Of a DNA stretch of 64,000 nt, positions 7,699-16,256 are shown one piece after another. The DNA is from CAYLRY01 sp964386535 (GTDB lineage Bacteria; Chloroflexota; Dehalococcoidia; Dehalococcoidales; UBA3254): positions 1-64,000 of the forward strand of contig CAYLRY010000007.1 in NCBI GenBank assembly GCA_964386535.1. Reading direction: 5' to 3'. Position numbers and translations under genes: made by a program. The notes below the pieces were generated by a model that was given only the letters and a program-made list of their open reading frames with translations, was not told the DNA's origin and made no database searches. Every line of letters starts with the position of its first letter. Position 1 is the first letter of the stretch.

Positions 7699-9174
7699 TC
7701 AGCGTACTGGCGTTGCTGAGGCTGGCCTGGGACTACCGGAACCAACGAAAGCCTGCGCCTGGAAAGCCACGGCTGTTCCCTGGCCTTTTTTAGGATTCTT
7801 ACCCAGGTTGCCCGGCAGGGGTACATTCTGGGCAATCAATCGTGCGCGCAAGGACTCGAAATTTATACACCTGAGGCTCACGCCCTGTTTCAAAGAAAGG
7901 GCTGCCGCCGTACCAGCAGCCTCACCAAAAGCTATACAGTGTGGGATCAAATTAAAAAAGTTGTTGATGGTCTGGTCCGAGGAGAAAGCACGGCAAGCTA
8001 CCAGCATATTCTCTACTCCTTTAGGTAAAAGGGAGCGGTAAGGAATATAGGCCAGTGGATGCTTAATTGAAGCTTCCCCTCTGTCCAGATCGGGGAAAAC
8101 AGCGATGGTATCCTCAAAAGGCTCATTGGTTAGCAAGTCCTGTGCTGTCAACATGTAATCGCCGTGGACTCTCCTGGCTCCCCGGGTACCCAGTTGCGGA
8201 CTGGATAATACAATAAAGCTTTGTTCAAATCCGGGGATGTTCTTTTTAAGAAAATCATGTGTTAACAGCATCTTTTCGCGTCCCAGCATTTCTACCCTGG
8301 ACAGTTCATCAACGTCTATCTGGCTGGAGCAAGGATAGCGGGGATGGAACCAGAGGATATTTTCCTGATTTTTTAAATTGCTTCTGAAGAATCCCGGGTG
8401 GCCTCCCATTTTCATAAGTTCACGCATTAGTTCCCCGTATTTTTGAGGATTATCATGACGGTAGTCATCCAATTTAACGAAGTTGACTCCATCCACCCAG
8501 TAGCAAAGAGAGAGATTGGCAATTCTGATTTTGGGATCGATATCCGTATCAAATTTGGCACCAGTAAACGGCAGCAGATCGCCGTCGCCGGTAGAGTCTA
8601 TCACCACTTTCGCCATTACAGCCTGCCGCCCGGACTTGCTCTCAAAGATAACACCGGCGGCCTTATTGCCATCCATTACCGGCATGGTGCCCCATGAGTC
8701 AAGATAGGTTTTTACTCCGGCTGCCCTGACCATTTCATTCAGAATGCATTTTGAAATTTCGGCATCAATAAGGGCAGCATATACTATTTTTCCTTCGCGG
8801 ACGGTAAAGAATGACCGTTCGTTCCAGTAAGTGGTCAGCCTTTTATCATCTGAACCCCATATCTCGGCCGGAGGGTGTGTTTCAGCTCCTCTCTGAGACA
8901 GCCTTTCAATCCATTCCTGGGTAATACCTGCGATTTGCTGGTTTCCCTCAAAATCGGAAAGGCAGGGAATAATGGTTACCAATCCTCCTGTACCCATACC
9001 GCCCAGGTATCCATATCTTTCGATAAGTACCGTTTCAGCCCCATTCCGGGCGGCAGCCAGGGCTGCCCCTATTCCTCCAGGACCTCCGCCCACAACCACT
9101 ACATCACATTCTCTGCAAACCCTGATCTCTTTGTTAGGTTCCGGGATGGTTCTAAATGATACCTTATTTTCCAA
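7699..9174 (-). CDS. FAD-dependent oxidoreductase (FAD_oxidored family)
   Basis: A 491-residue flavoprotein. The dinucleotide-binding motif VVVGGGPGGIGAALAAARNG is near residue 28, followed by ERYGYLGGMGTGGLV, typical of the fumarate-reductase-like FAD_oxidored family. The middle has VVIDSTGDGDLLPFTGA and the end carries the second FAD-contact motif with CIAFGEAAGTAAAL. Substrate unknown. I place the start at a TTG at 9174 because AGGAGG lies 6 bases upstream; the longer frame to 9243 has no such signal. It is first in an operon with DUF502, the histidine kinase and the regulator, so it may act in the process the two-component pair senses. Confidence 0.85.
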   Translation of the reverse strand: MENKVSFRTIPEPNKEIRVCRECDVVVVGGGPGGIGAALAAARNGAETVLIERYGYLGGMGTGGLVTIIPCLSDFEGNQQIAGITQEWIERLSQRGAETHPPAEIWGSDDKRLTTYWNERSFFTVREGKIVYAALIDAEISKCILNEMVRAAGVKTYLDSWGTMPVMDGNKAAGVIFESKSGRQAVMAKVVIDSTGDGDLLPFTGAKFDTDIDPKIRIANLSLCYWVDGVNFVKLDDYRHDNPQKYGELMRELMKMGGHPGFFRSNLKNQENILWFHPRYPCSSQIDVDELSRVEMLGREKMLLTHDFLKKNIPGFEQSFIVLSSPQLGTRGARRVHGDYMLTAQDLLTNEPFEDTIAVFPDLDRGEASIKHPLAYIPYRSLLPKGVENMLVACRAFSSDQTINNFFNLIPHCIAFGEAAGTAAALSLKQGVSLRCINFESLRARLIAQNVPLPGNLGKNPKKGQGTAVAFQAQAFVGSGSPRPASATPVR

Positions 9175-9491
9175 TGTTAACCTCCTTTTTCTTGCCGGAT
9201 CAGCTAATAATGCCTCCTGATGAAACAAGCTATTCCTCAGCAAAGAGTAGGAATCTAGGTGTATGCCTGATGTTTACGGCACACTATCCCATTATCTAAT
9301 GAAAGTGTAAACTAATCCTGTTATATTATCAAGGCAATCTTATATTCCCAGTTTGGAGGGGAGAATCCGGAAAGATGATAAAATGTTAAAAAAGGCATTT
9401 CATAAAGATTTCATTCTCAAGCAGGGCGATGCAAGAGATTTTTTTAGTTCCGCACCTGTTGTCTATGTGTATTATATAAAGGAGATAAAAG
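9175..9491. other. Divergent promoter region between the FAD oxidoreductase and 6PGDH genes
   Basis: No gene seen. On the plus strand TGTTATATT at 9319-9327 resembles an extended -10 box for the dehydrogenase gene. On the minus strand TTTACA and GATAGT separated by 17 bases (within about 9284-9312) could serve the oxidoreductase operon. Both are weak matches. A short frame from 9382 runs into the dehydrogenase gene and is not credible as a protein. Confidence 0.4.
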
Positions 9492-10412
9492 ATGGAAATA
9501 GGATTAATAGGTCTAGGGCGGATGGGTAGCAATATTGTCCGGCGTTTGCTGAAAGGAGGCCATCAAATGGTGGTTTATGATCTTCGCCCTGAAGCGGTTA
9601 AAGAACTTACCGGCGAGGGGGCCAGGGGTGAAGATTCTATTCCGCATTTGGTACAGCACCTAAGAGCTCCCCGTGCGGTCTGGGTGATGGCGCCTGCCGG
9701 GGAAGCCACGGAGGTGATTATCAATACCCTGGCAGAAAATCTTTCTCAGGGAGATATTATTCTGGATGGAGGAAATTCGTATTATAAAGACAGTATCAGA
9801 AGAGCAGCGGATTTGGAAAGTCGGCAGATTTTTCTGCTGGATGTGGGTACCAGCGGAGGTATCTGGGGGCTAAAAGAAGGATTTTGCTTAATGATAGGCG
9901 GAAAGTTTGAAGTTTTTCATAGATTGGAGCCTGTTTTCCAATCTTTAGCTTATGCAAGTGGCAGGGCATATGCCTACATGGGATCCAGCGGTTCAGGCCA
10001 CTTCGTTAAGATGGTACATAATGGTATTGAATATGGTTTAATGGAAGCTTATGCTGAAGGATTCGAATTACTCCAGGCTAAAAAGGAATTTAACCTGGAT
10101 TTAGCCGGGGTGGCAGCATTGTGGAACCAGGGCAGCGTAGTGCGTTCCTGGCTTCTGGAGTTAACTGCCTCAGCATTAAAGCAGGATTCCTCGATGAAAG
10201 ATATTCAGGCATATGTTGAGGATTCCGGTGAAGGCCGCTGGACGGTCCAGGAAGCCCTTGAAATGGCTATCCCGGTACCGGTTATTTCCGAATCACTTCA
10301 GGTGCGTTTCCGTTCGCGCCAGTTTCAGCCTTTCGGGGCCAGATTGCTGGCGGCTATGCGCCACCAGTTCGGCGGTCACCGCTACCTGACAAAGCCACCG
10401 CCTGAAAATTGA
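9492..10412 (+). CDS. gnd: 6-phosphogluconate dehydrogenase, short (GndA/YqeC-like) form
   Basis: A 306-residue decarboxylating 6-phosphogluconate dehydrogenase that yields ribulose 5-phosphate and CO2 in the pentose phosphate pathway. Residues 1-20 form the Rossmann motif GLIGLGRMGSNIVRRLL. The active-site signatures ILDGGNSYYKDS, DVGTSGGIWGL and KMVHNGIEYGLMEAY are intact, and VEDSGEGRWT marks the C-terminal helical part. The length fits the short, usually NAD-linked class (about 300 residues) rather than the 470-residue class. AAGGAG precedes the ATG by 8 bases. It probably supplies ribose and reducing power in an otherwise autotrophic-looking metabolism. Confidence 0.92.
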   Translation: MEIGLIGLGRMGSNIVRRLLKGGHQMVVYDLRPEAVKELTGEGARGEDSIPHLVQHLRAPRAVWVMAPAGEATEVIINTLAENLSQGDIILDGGNSYYKDSIRRAADLESRQIFLLDVGTSGGIWGLKEGFCLMIGGKFEVFHRLEPVFQSLAYASGRAYAYMGSSGSGHFVKMVHNGIEYGLMEAYAEGFELLQAKKEFNLDLAGVAALWNQGSVVRSWLLELTASALKQDSSMKDIQAYVEDSGEGRWTVQEALEMAIPVPVISESLQVRFRSRQFQPFGARLLAAMRHQFGGHRYLTKPPPEN

Positions 10413-10693
10413 CAGGTAGTTTTGGTCAAATCTTATCATTTTGATTTCTGACAATTGAAACAGGGTTGCGCAATTATCCGTGTTCCAGATTTCTTACTTT
10501 GATTTCCAGTTATGGTTTTTCCCTTTCCCTTTGAATAGGTGTTAAAATAAATAGACTGCTTTGTGGGATTCTAATCTAATGTGGATGAACAAGCGGTGCA
10601 AATCCCTTCAGTTTTAGAGGCTCAAACCTCTGATTCTCAATTGAACTTATTATTTCATTATAACCATCAATAAAAGTTTTAACGGAGACTTTG

Positions 10694-11398
10694 ATGGCAG
10701 AAAACAAAATAAGACTGGCTATTTTTGATTTTGACGGTACTCTTACGGAAGGCCACCTCTGGGTCGGCATTGCACGCCATCACCGCACGCATAAAATCAA
10801 CCGCTTCAGGATTTATCTTTATGTCTCATACCATCTTCCTGCCTGGGTGGCAGCCAAAATGGGGTTATACAGCGAAGAAAAGAACCGGATGGAATGGGGA
10901 GAAGACCTGCCTTTTCTATTTAAAGGGTTCACCAGGGATAGCGCCCAAAAAGTTTTCCAATGGGTTACGGATAATTATTTCTTGCCGCTAATGCGGCATG
11001 ATATAGTGGAAAAAATGCATGAACATCAACAACAGGGCTACAAAATTATGCTGCTGTCTGGTATGTTTACTGAATTCCTGGAAGTAGTAGGTAAATCCTT
11101 AAAGGCTGATTTTGTAGTGGGAACCAGACTGGAAGAAATAGATAACGTATATTCCGGGCACATCGTCAAACCACTCTGTTTCGGCGATAATAAGGTAAAA
11201 CTTTTTAATGAATATGTCCGGCAGAAAAAACTGAATATCGATTTACAGCAGAGTGTGGCTTATGCCGACAGCTATTATGATATGCCGGTCTTCAATCTGG
11301 TTGGCCAACGGGTAGCCGCCTATCCTGATAAGAAACTATTAAGGCTGGCTCAGGAGAAAGGCTGGCAGGTGATCGGCAACAGCACTCATATTCATTAA
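10694..11398 (+). CDS. HAD-IB family phosphatase (SerB-like)
   Basis: A 234-residue haloacid dehalogenase superfamily phosphatase of subfamily IB, the group of phosphoserine phosphatase and related enzymes. Motif I is IFDFDGTLTEG with both catalytic Asp residues, motif II is MLLSGMF with the Ser, and motif IV is YADSYYDMPVF. ATG at 10694 is preferred over TTG three bases earlier because GGAG is 6 bases upstream. Residues 30-60 form the cap helix region. A possible extended -10 box (TGTTAAAAT) lies at 10540-10548, giving a leader of about 140 bases. Substrate is not deducible; phosphoserine or a lipid phosphate are possible. Confidence 0.85.
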   Translation: MAENKIRLAIFDFDGTLTEGHLWVGIARHHRTHKINRFRIYLYVSYHLPAWVAAKMGLYSEEKNRMEWGEDLPFLFKGFTRDSAQKVFQWVTDNYFLPLMRHDIVEKMHEHQQQGYKIMLLSGMFTEFLEVVGKSLKADFVVGTRLEEIDNVYSGHIVKPLCFGDNKVKLFNEYVRQKKLNIDLQQSVAYADSYYDMPVFNLVGQRVAAYPDKKLLRLAQEKGWQVIGNSTHIH

Positions 11399-11428
11399 CC
11401 CTACCCAGGGGTGAAAAACCAGTATCTT

Positions 11429-12163
11429 TTATTTCACAGCTTTTACTATCAGGAATGGCGGCCGCCTTCTGGCTTCTTTCAAGACCGGCCATAGTTTTTC
11501 ATCCTCCTCGGAGGCTACCGGTTCACAGACTGCTTTGATCGTAAACCCATTATTGATCAAGGTGTTAATAATAGTTGAAACTGTCCGGTGGTACTTGATC
11601 ACGCCCTCTACAAACCAGTGGCTTTCCCGTTTACCTTCCTGGTGGTAGCAATCTACAGGCCAGCATATTGCATTACCGGAGGCGTCCTTTATCCAGCCAT
11701 GATGAAAGCCCTGGGAACAGGTAGCTACAGGATGCTCATTGGAAAATAGCAGTATGCCTGAAGGTTTTAACCAGCGGTATATTTTTTGAAATAATGCCTG
11801 TAAGTCTTCTATGTAATGAAACGCCAGGGAGCTGACAACCAGGTCAAAGGTTTCCGGGCTGAATTCCACGTCCTCCATAGCCTGGTTGAGATAAGTTACC
11901 CCTTCCGGAATGTCTTTTCGGGCCAGTTCTATCATGTTGGCAGAAATATCCACGCCGGTCACCTGCCGGGCGTCCAGGGCAGCCAATCTCCGGCACAGTT
12001 CACCAGCTCCGCATCCCAGGTCCAGTATTAACGCACCTTTGACCTCAGGGAGTAAAGACAGCATACACGGCTGCTCCAGCACCTCATTTAAACCGGCCTT
12101 ATTGTCACGCATGCGTTTATATCCGCTGAAAAAGCCGGGGATATCATAGATATTTTGTTTCAT
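11429..12163 (-). CDS. Class I SAM-dependent methyltransferase
   Basis: A 244-residue methyltransferase of the UbiE/BioC type. Motif I is LILDLGCGAGELCRRL (residues about 45-60), the acidic loop is VTGVDISANMIELARK, and the post-motif is FDLVVSSLAFHYIEDL. The C-terminal part (FSNEHPVAT, WFVEGVIKYHRTVSTIINTLI) is common in uncharacterised small-molecule methyltransferases. Substrate unknown. GAGG precedes the ATG by 8 bases. It converges with the HAD phosphatase gene and stands alone. Confidence 0.85.
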   Translation of the reverse strand: MKQNIYDIPGFFSGYKRMRDNKAGLNEVLEQPCMLSLLPEVKGALILDLGCGAGELCRRLAALDARQVTGVDISANMIELARKDIPEGVTYLNQAMEDVEFSPETFDLVVSSLAFHYIEDLQALFQKIYRWLKPSGILLFSNEHPVATCSQGFHHGWIKDASGNAICWPVDCYHQEGKRESHWFVEGVIKYHRTVSTIINTLINNGFTIKAVCEPVASEEDEKLWPVLKEARRRPPFLIVKAVK

Positions 12164-12370
12164 GGTGATGCCTCGAACTATTACCGATATAAATTGTGTT
12201 AGATGTAATTACCGGTTTTTCTATCTCAGGTAAAACTAATCTTTACTCATAAACCTACAATGTATATTATGATTTTATCAAAATTTGTCTTATCAGCGAA
12301 GGCCTAAAGCCCCTGGTTTCCTTTTTTACCGATTCCCCTTAAAATACCTGTTCAGCAAAATTCCCCCCCA

Positions 12371-12379
12371 TGTTATAAT
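12371..12379 (+). promoter_or_regulatory. Extended -10 promoter element of dnaE
   Basis: TGTTATAAT is a perfect extended -10 box with a consensus TATAAT. No good -35 hexamer lies 17 bases upstream, which is usual for extended -10 promoters. The predicted start of transcription would give a leader of about 20 bases before the dnaE ATG. Confidence 0.6.
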
Positions 12380-12405
12380 AAGGCATCACTTTTCAGGGGA
12401 AGACT

Positions 12406-15400
12406 ATGTTCATCCATCTCCATGTTCATACCGAATTCAGCCTTCTGGACGGTATGTGCCGCATCCCTCAGCTTATCAAACGGGTCAAAGAGCTGGGTAT
12501 GGACAGCGTGGCTATTACTGATCATGGGGCAATGTACGGCGCCATCGATTTTTATCTGGCGGCAAAGGATGCCGGCATTAAACCTATCATAGGCTGCGAG
12601 CTATATGTGGCTTTAAACAACCGTACTTCTAAGACTCTTGCCGATAAAAGTAATTACCATGTGGTAGTGCTAGCAAAAAACCAGACCGGTTACCGCAACC
12701 TTATACAGTTGACTTCTAAAGCTCATTTAGAGGGCTTTTATTATAAGCCGAGGGTGGACCATGAGCTTTTAGAAATGTACCATGAAGGATTGATAGCTAT
12801 GTCCGCCTGCCTGGGGGGAGAGGTTCCCGCCTTGATTTTACAGGGCCGCCATCAGGAGGCGCGCCAGGCTGCACACTGGTATAAACAGGTTTTCGGCGAT
12901 TTCTTCCTGGAAATCCAGAGAAATCCGATTGCTGAACAGGAACGCGTTAATCGTGAACTTATCGCTATTTCCCGTGAGCTGGATATTCCTCTGGTAGCTA
13001 CCAATGACGTACATTATCTGAATAAAGACGATGCCCCCTATCATGATCTGCTGCTCTGTATCGGTACGAACTCCACGGTGGACGAAAAAAAGCGGATGAA
13101 GATGGAGGGAGAGTGTTATTACCTGAAGACTCCTCAGGAAATGGTTGAAGCTTATCTGGATATTCCAGAAGCCATTGAAAATACCCACCGCATTGCTGAA
13201 ATGTGTGATCTGAAATTGGATTTCACTCGCTTGCATCTGCCTGAGATTGAGTTGCCACAGGGGAAAAGCGCCCAGGATTATCTCAGGGACCTCTGTAATG
13301 AGGGTTTCCGCCAGTATTATCCAAACCCAACGCCGGAAATCGAGCAGCGCTTGCAGTATGAACTGGAGGTTATAGAGAAGACCCAGTTTGCTAATTATTT
13401 CCTGGTGGTCTGGGACATGCTTTCCTTTGCGCGTAAAAAAGGCATCCTGGTGGGCGTCAGAGGCAGTGCGGCTGCCAGTATTGTTTTACACTGTCTGGGC
13501 ATTACAGCTATAGATCCCATCGAACATAAACTGGTCTTTGAGCGTTTTCTTAATATCGAACGCAAGGAAATGCCGGATATCGATTCTGATTTTGAAGACT
13601 GGCGCCGGCAGGAAGTAATTGATTACGTTTCCAGTAAATACGGCTCTGACCATGTAGCCCAGATTATCACCTTCGGTACACTGGGCGCCCGGGCTGCCAT
13701 CAGGGACGTCGGACGCGCCCTGGGTATGCCTCTTAGTGATGTGGATCGCATAGCCCGCCTGATTCCCTTTGGAGTTGGCATGACTCTTGATAAAGCCCTG
13801 GAAGAGAACGCTGAACTCAAAGCCATCTATGATACAGATTCAGTAGTTCGCAGGCTGATCGATTCTGCCAAACGAGTTGAAGGTATCTCCCGTCATGCCA
13901 GTACGCATGCAGCCGGTATTGTCATCTCTAAAGACCCCCTTACACGGCACGTCCCTTTGCAGCAGGTAGCCAAAAGCGAAGGATCGGGACTGGTCATGAC
14001 CCAGTATGCCATGGAGAATATAGCCAAAATAGGGCTTTTAAAGATGGACTTTCTGGGACTGGCTAACCTGACTATCCTGGGTAAAGCCAGGGATATTATA
14101 CGCAGTCACAGGGGCATAGATTTCGATTTGTATAGTCTGCCCATGGATGATAAGAAAACCTTTGATCTGCTTTCAAAAGGCGAGACCACGGGCGTGTTCC
14201 AGCTAGAAAGTGCGGGCATGCGCCGTTATATCCGGGACTTAAAGCCTACCTGCTTCAGCGATATCTCAGCCATGGTGGCACTTTACAGACCGGGGCCCAT
14301 GGAGCATATCCCACGTTTTATCCGTTCCAAACAGGGACTGGAGCCAGTTTCTTATCCCCATCCGGCCCTGGAAAAAATCCTGGAAGAGACCTATGGAGTG
14401 ATAGTGTACCAGGACCAGGTGCTTTTTATTGTCCGTCAGTTTGCCGGGTACTCCCTGGGGCAGGCGGATATTTTCCGCAAGGCCATGGGCAAAAAGATCC
14501 CTGAGGTCATGCAGAAAGAAAAAGCTAATTTTATTAACGGCGCTAAAAAGCTGGGTTATACGGAAGAGATGGCCAATATCATCTTCTCTCTTATCGAACC
14601 TTTCGCCGGATACGCCTTTAATAAAGCTCACAGCGTCAGCTACGCTTTAATTGCTTACCAGACAGCTTACCTTAAAGCAAACTATCCCTCTGAATATATG
14701 ACGGCTTTCTTAATGGGGGTATCTGATGATCTGGAAAAGATGGGCACTGCTATAGCTGAATGCCGCCGGCTGGGAGTAACCGTGCTCCCGCCGGATGTTA
14801 ACCGCAGCCAGCTCAACTTTGCGCTGGAAGAAAATGGTAATCCTGATAAGCCGGACATCCGTTTTGGCCTGGCTGCTATTAAGAATGTAGGTCAGGGGGC
14901 CATTGAGCCGCTGATTGCCGAACGCCAGAAAAACGGGCCTTTCAAGTCAGTCGAAGACTTTTGCAGGCGCCTGGATGCACAGACAGCCAACCGACGGGTG
15001 TTGGAAAGTTTGATAAAGGCCGGCGCCCTGGACTGCCTTGGATCTCGAGGCGCCTTAATCAATAATATCGATCGCATACTCTCCCTGGCGCAAACTGAAC
15101 AAAAGCTACGCAGCAGCGGCCAGGCCACCATGTTCGATCTTTTCGGACAGACCACTCGAGTACCCCTGGCCAGCCTGGAGCTTAAAGGAGAAGATGTTTC
15201 AATCAAAGATAAGTTGGCCTGGGAAAAGGAACTGATGGGGGTTTACCTGTCTGAGCATCCTTTTTCACGTTATGCCAGCAAGCTGGATACTCAGAATATT
15301 GTCCTTATCGGGCAGATAAACGCCGAACTGGAGGGGCAAAATGTGGCCATTGTGGGCATGGTAGCTTCATTGAGAGAGCTTTTTACCAAAGACCACCGTG

Positions 15401-16092
15401 CATTTTGCAGCGCTACAATAGAAGACCTGGAAGCCAGTGTTGAAGTTATGGTCTGGCCGGCGACTTATGAGAAAACTCGCGAGTTATGGCAGGAAGGTAA
15501 TGTCCTCAGGATTGAAGGTAAAGTTAAAATCAAAGAAGAGCGTGTACAGATAACCTGTGACGGAGTAGAGATATATCAACCGGGAGCCCCGGTACCCCAG
15601 GTTAAGGCGGCTGCCCCTCAAATTGCATACCAGGCCAGGCCATTTAACGGCAATTTAAAAAATGGCTATAACCAAGGTCAAAGTAGCAGCGGCCACGTCA
15701 CGAGCGGGAATGGTAAGCCAGTCAATGGCAAGACCGGCAACGGCCACGTTACGAACGAAAAAAATGGAAAAATGCCGGCACAAACCTCAAATTCTACCGC
15801 GAACGGTGCAACAAGTCTATCCTCTCCTCCTGTTTCCGAATTGCATAAAATCACCATCACCATCCATGAGACTGAGGATGAAGAAAAGGATGAAGCCTTT
15901 ATCAATCAATTGATGGATATTCTTAAAGAAAACCGGGGTAAGGATGAGGTCAATCTGAGGGTGGTTAATGAAGTACAAATTACCAATCTGAAATTAACCG
16001 CTGTCTACGTGAATTATTCCCCGGACCTGCAAAAAAGATTGGAGAAACTGGTAGGCCCTGATTCTCTTAAGGTGGAGACGCTGACAGGTTAA
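12406..16092 (+). CDS. dnaE: DNA polymerase III subunit alpha
   Basis: The replicative polymerase, 1228 residues. The N-terminal PHP domain starts at HLHVHTEFSLLDG and keeps its metal-ligand histidines (also ITDHGAMYG), so it may be active in proofreading. The polymerase active site is in PDIDSDFEDWRR (about residue 390), with VRGSAAASIV before it and helix-hairpin-helix and tau-binding parts after. The OB-fold lies near residues 985-1065. It is followed by an unusual Asn/Gly/Thr-rich linker (about 1085-1140) with a 17-residue repeat, then a folded C-terminal stretch of about 85 residues. AGGGGAAG precedes the ATG. No epsilon subunit is nearby. Confidence 0.97.
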   Translation: MFIHLHVHTEFSLLDGMCRIPQLIKRVKELGMDSVAITDHGAMYGAIDFYLAAKDAGIKPIIGCELYVALNNRTSKTLADKSNYHVVVLAKNQTGYRNLIQLTSKAHLEGFYYKPRVDHELLEMYHEGLIAMSACLGGEVPALILQGRHQEARQAAHWYKQVFGDFFLEIQRNPIAEQERVNRELIAISRELDIPLVATNDVHYLNKDDAPYHDLLLCIGTNSTVDEKKRMKMEGECYYLKTPQEMVEAYLDIPEAIENTHRIAEMCDLKLDFTRLHLPEIELPQGKSAQDYLRDLCNEGFRQYYPNPTPEIEQRLQYELEVIEKTQFANYFLVVWDMLSFARKKGILVGVRGSAAASIVLHCLGITAIDPIEHKLVFERFLNIERKEMPDIDSDFEDWRRQEVIDYVSSKYGSDHVAQIITFGTLGARAAIRDVGRALGMPLSDVDRIARLIPFGVGMTLDKALEENAELKAIYDTDSVVRRLIDSAKRVEGISRHASTHAAGIVISKDPLTRHVPLQQVAKSEGSGLVMTQYAMENIAKIGLLKMDFLGLANLTILGKARDIIRSHRGIDFDLYSLPMDDKKTFDLLSKGETTGVFQLESAGMRRYIRDLKPTCFSDISAMVALYRPGPMEHIPRFIRSKQGLEPVSYPHPALEKILEETYGVIVYQDQVLFIVRQFAGYSLGQADIFRKAMGKKIPEVMQKEKANFINGAKKLGYTEEMANIIFSLIEPFAGYAFNKAHSVSYALIAYQTAYLKANYPSEYMTAFLMGVSDDLEKMGTAIAECRRLGVTVLPPDVNRSQLNFALEENGNPDKPDIRFGLAAIKNVGQGAIEPLIAERQKNGPFKSVEDFCRRLDAQTANRRVLESLIKAGALDCLGSRGALINNIDRILSLAQTEQKLRSSGQATMFDLFGQTTRVPLASLELKGEDVSIKDKLAWEKELMGVYLSEHPFSRYASKLDTQNIVLIGQINAELEGQNVAIVGMVASLRELFTKDHRAFCSATIEDLEASVEVMVWPATYEKTRELWQEGNVLRIEGKVKIKEERVQITCDGVEIYQPGAPVPQVKAAAPQIAYQARPFNGNLKNGYNQGQSSSGHVTSGNGKPVNGKTGNGHVTNEKNGKMPAQTSNSTANGATSLSSPPVSELHKITITIHETEDEEKDEAFINQLMDILKENRGKDEVNLRVVNEVQITNLKLTAVYVNYSPDLQKRLEKLVGPDSLKVETLTG

Positions 16093-16256
16093 TTGAATTA
16101 CTTAAAGATAAAAAAGGCAAATATTGAGATCATGATTCAAATATCATAATATAATTTAATTTCTAATTATAGTATATTAAATTATTTTATAATTTTAAAT
16201 TTATTAAGTAAGATTAATAATAATTTCAATATTAATAAAATAATATAAAATAAATC
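16093..16256 (+). other. Extremely AT-rich spacer before the MetF/MetV fusion gene
   Basis: By eye, bases 16141-16256 contain only 7 G or C in 116. There is no open frame of note and no Shine-Dalgarno-like sequence before the following ATG. Several TATAAT-like hexamers are inevitable in such sequence, so I do not single one out as a promoter. It is far more AT-rich than any other gap in the window. Confidence 0.75.

Noticed and set aside
9382..9500. Short leader ORF before the 6-phosphogluconate dehydrogenase
   Set aside because: It overlaps the start of the real gene in another frame and has no clear ribosome-binding site or conservation evidence.
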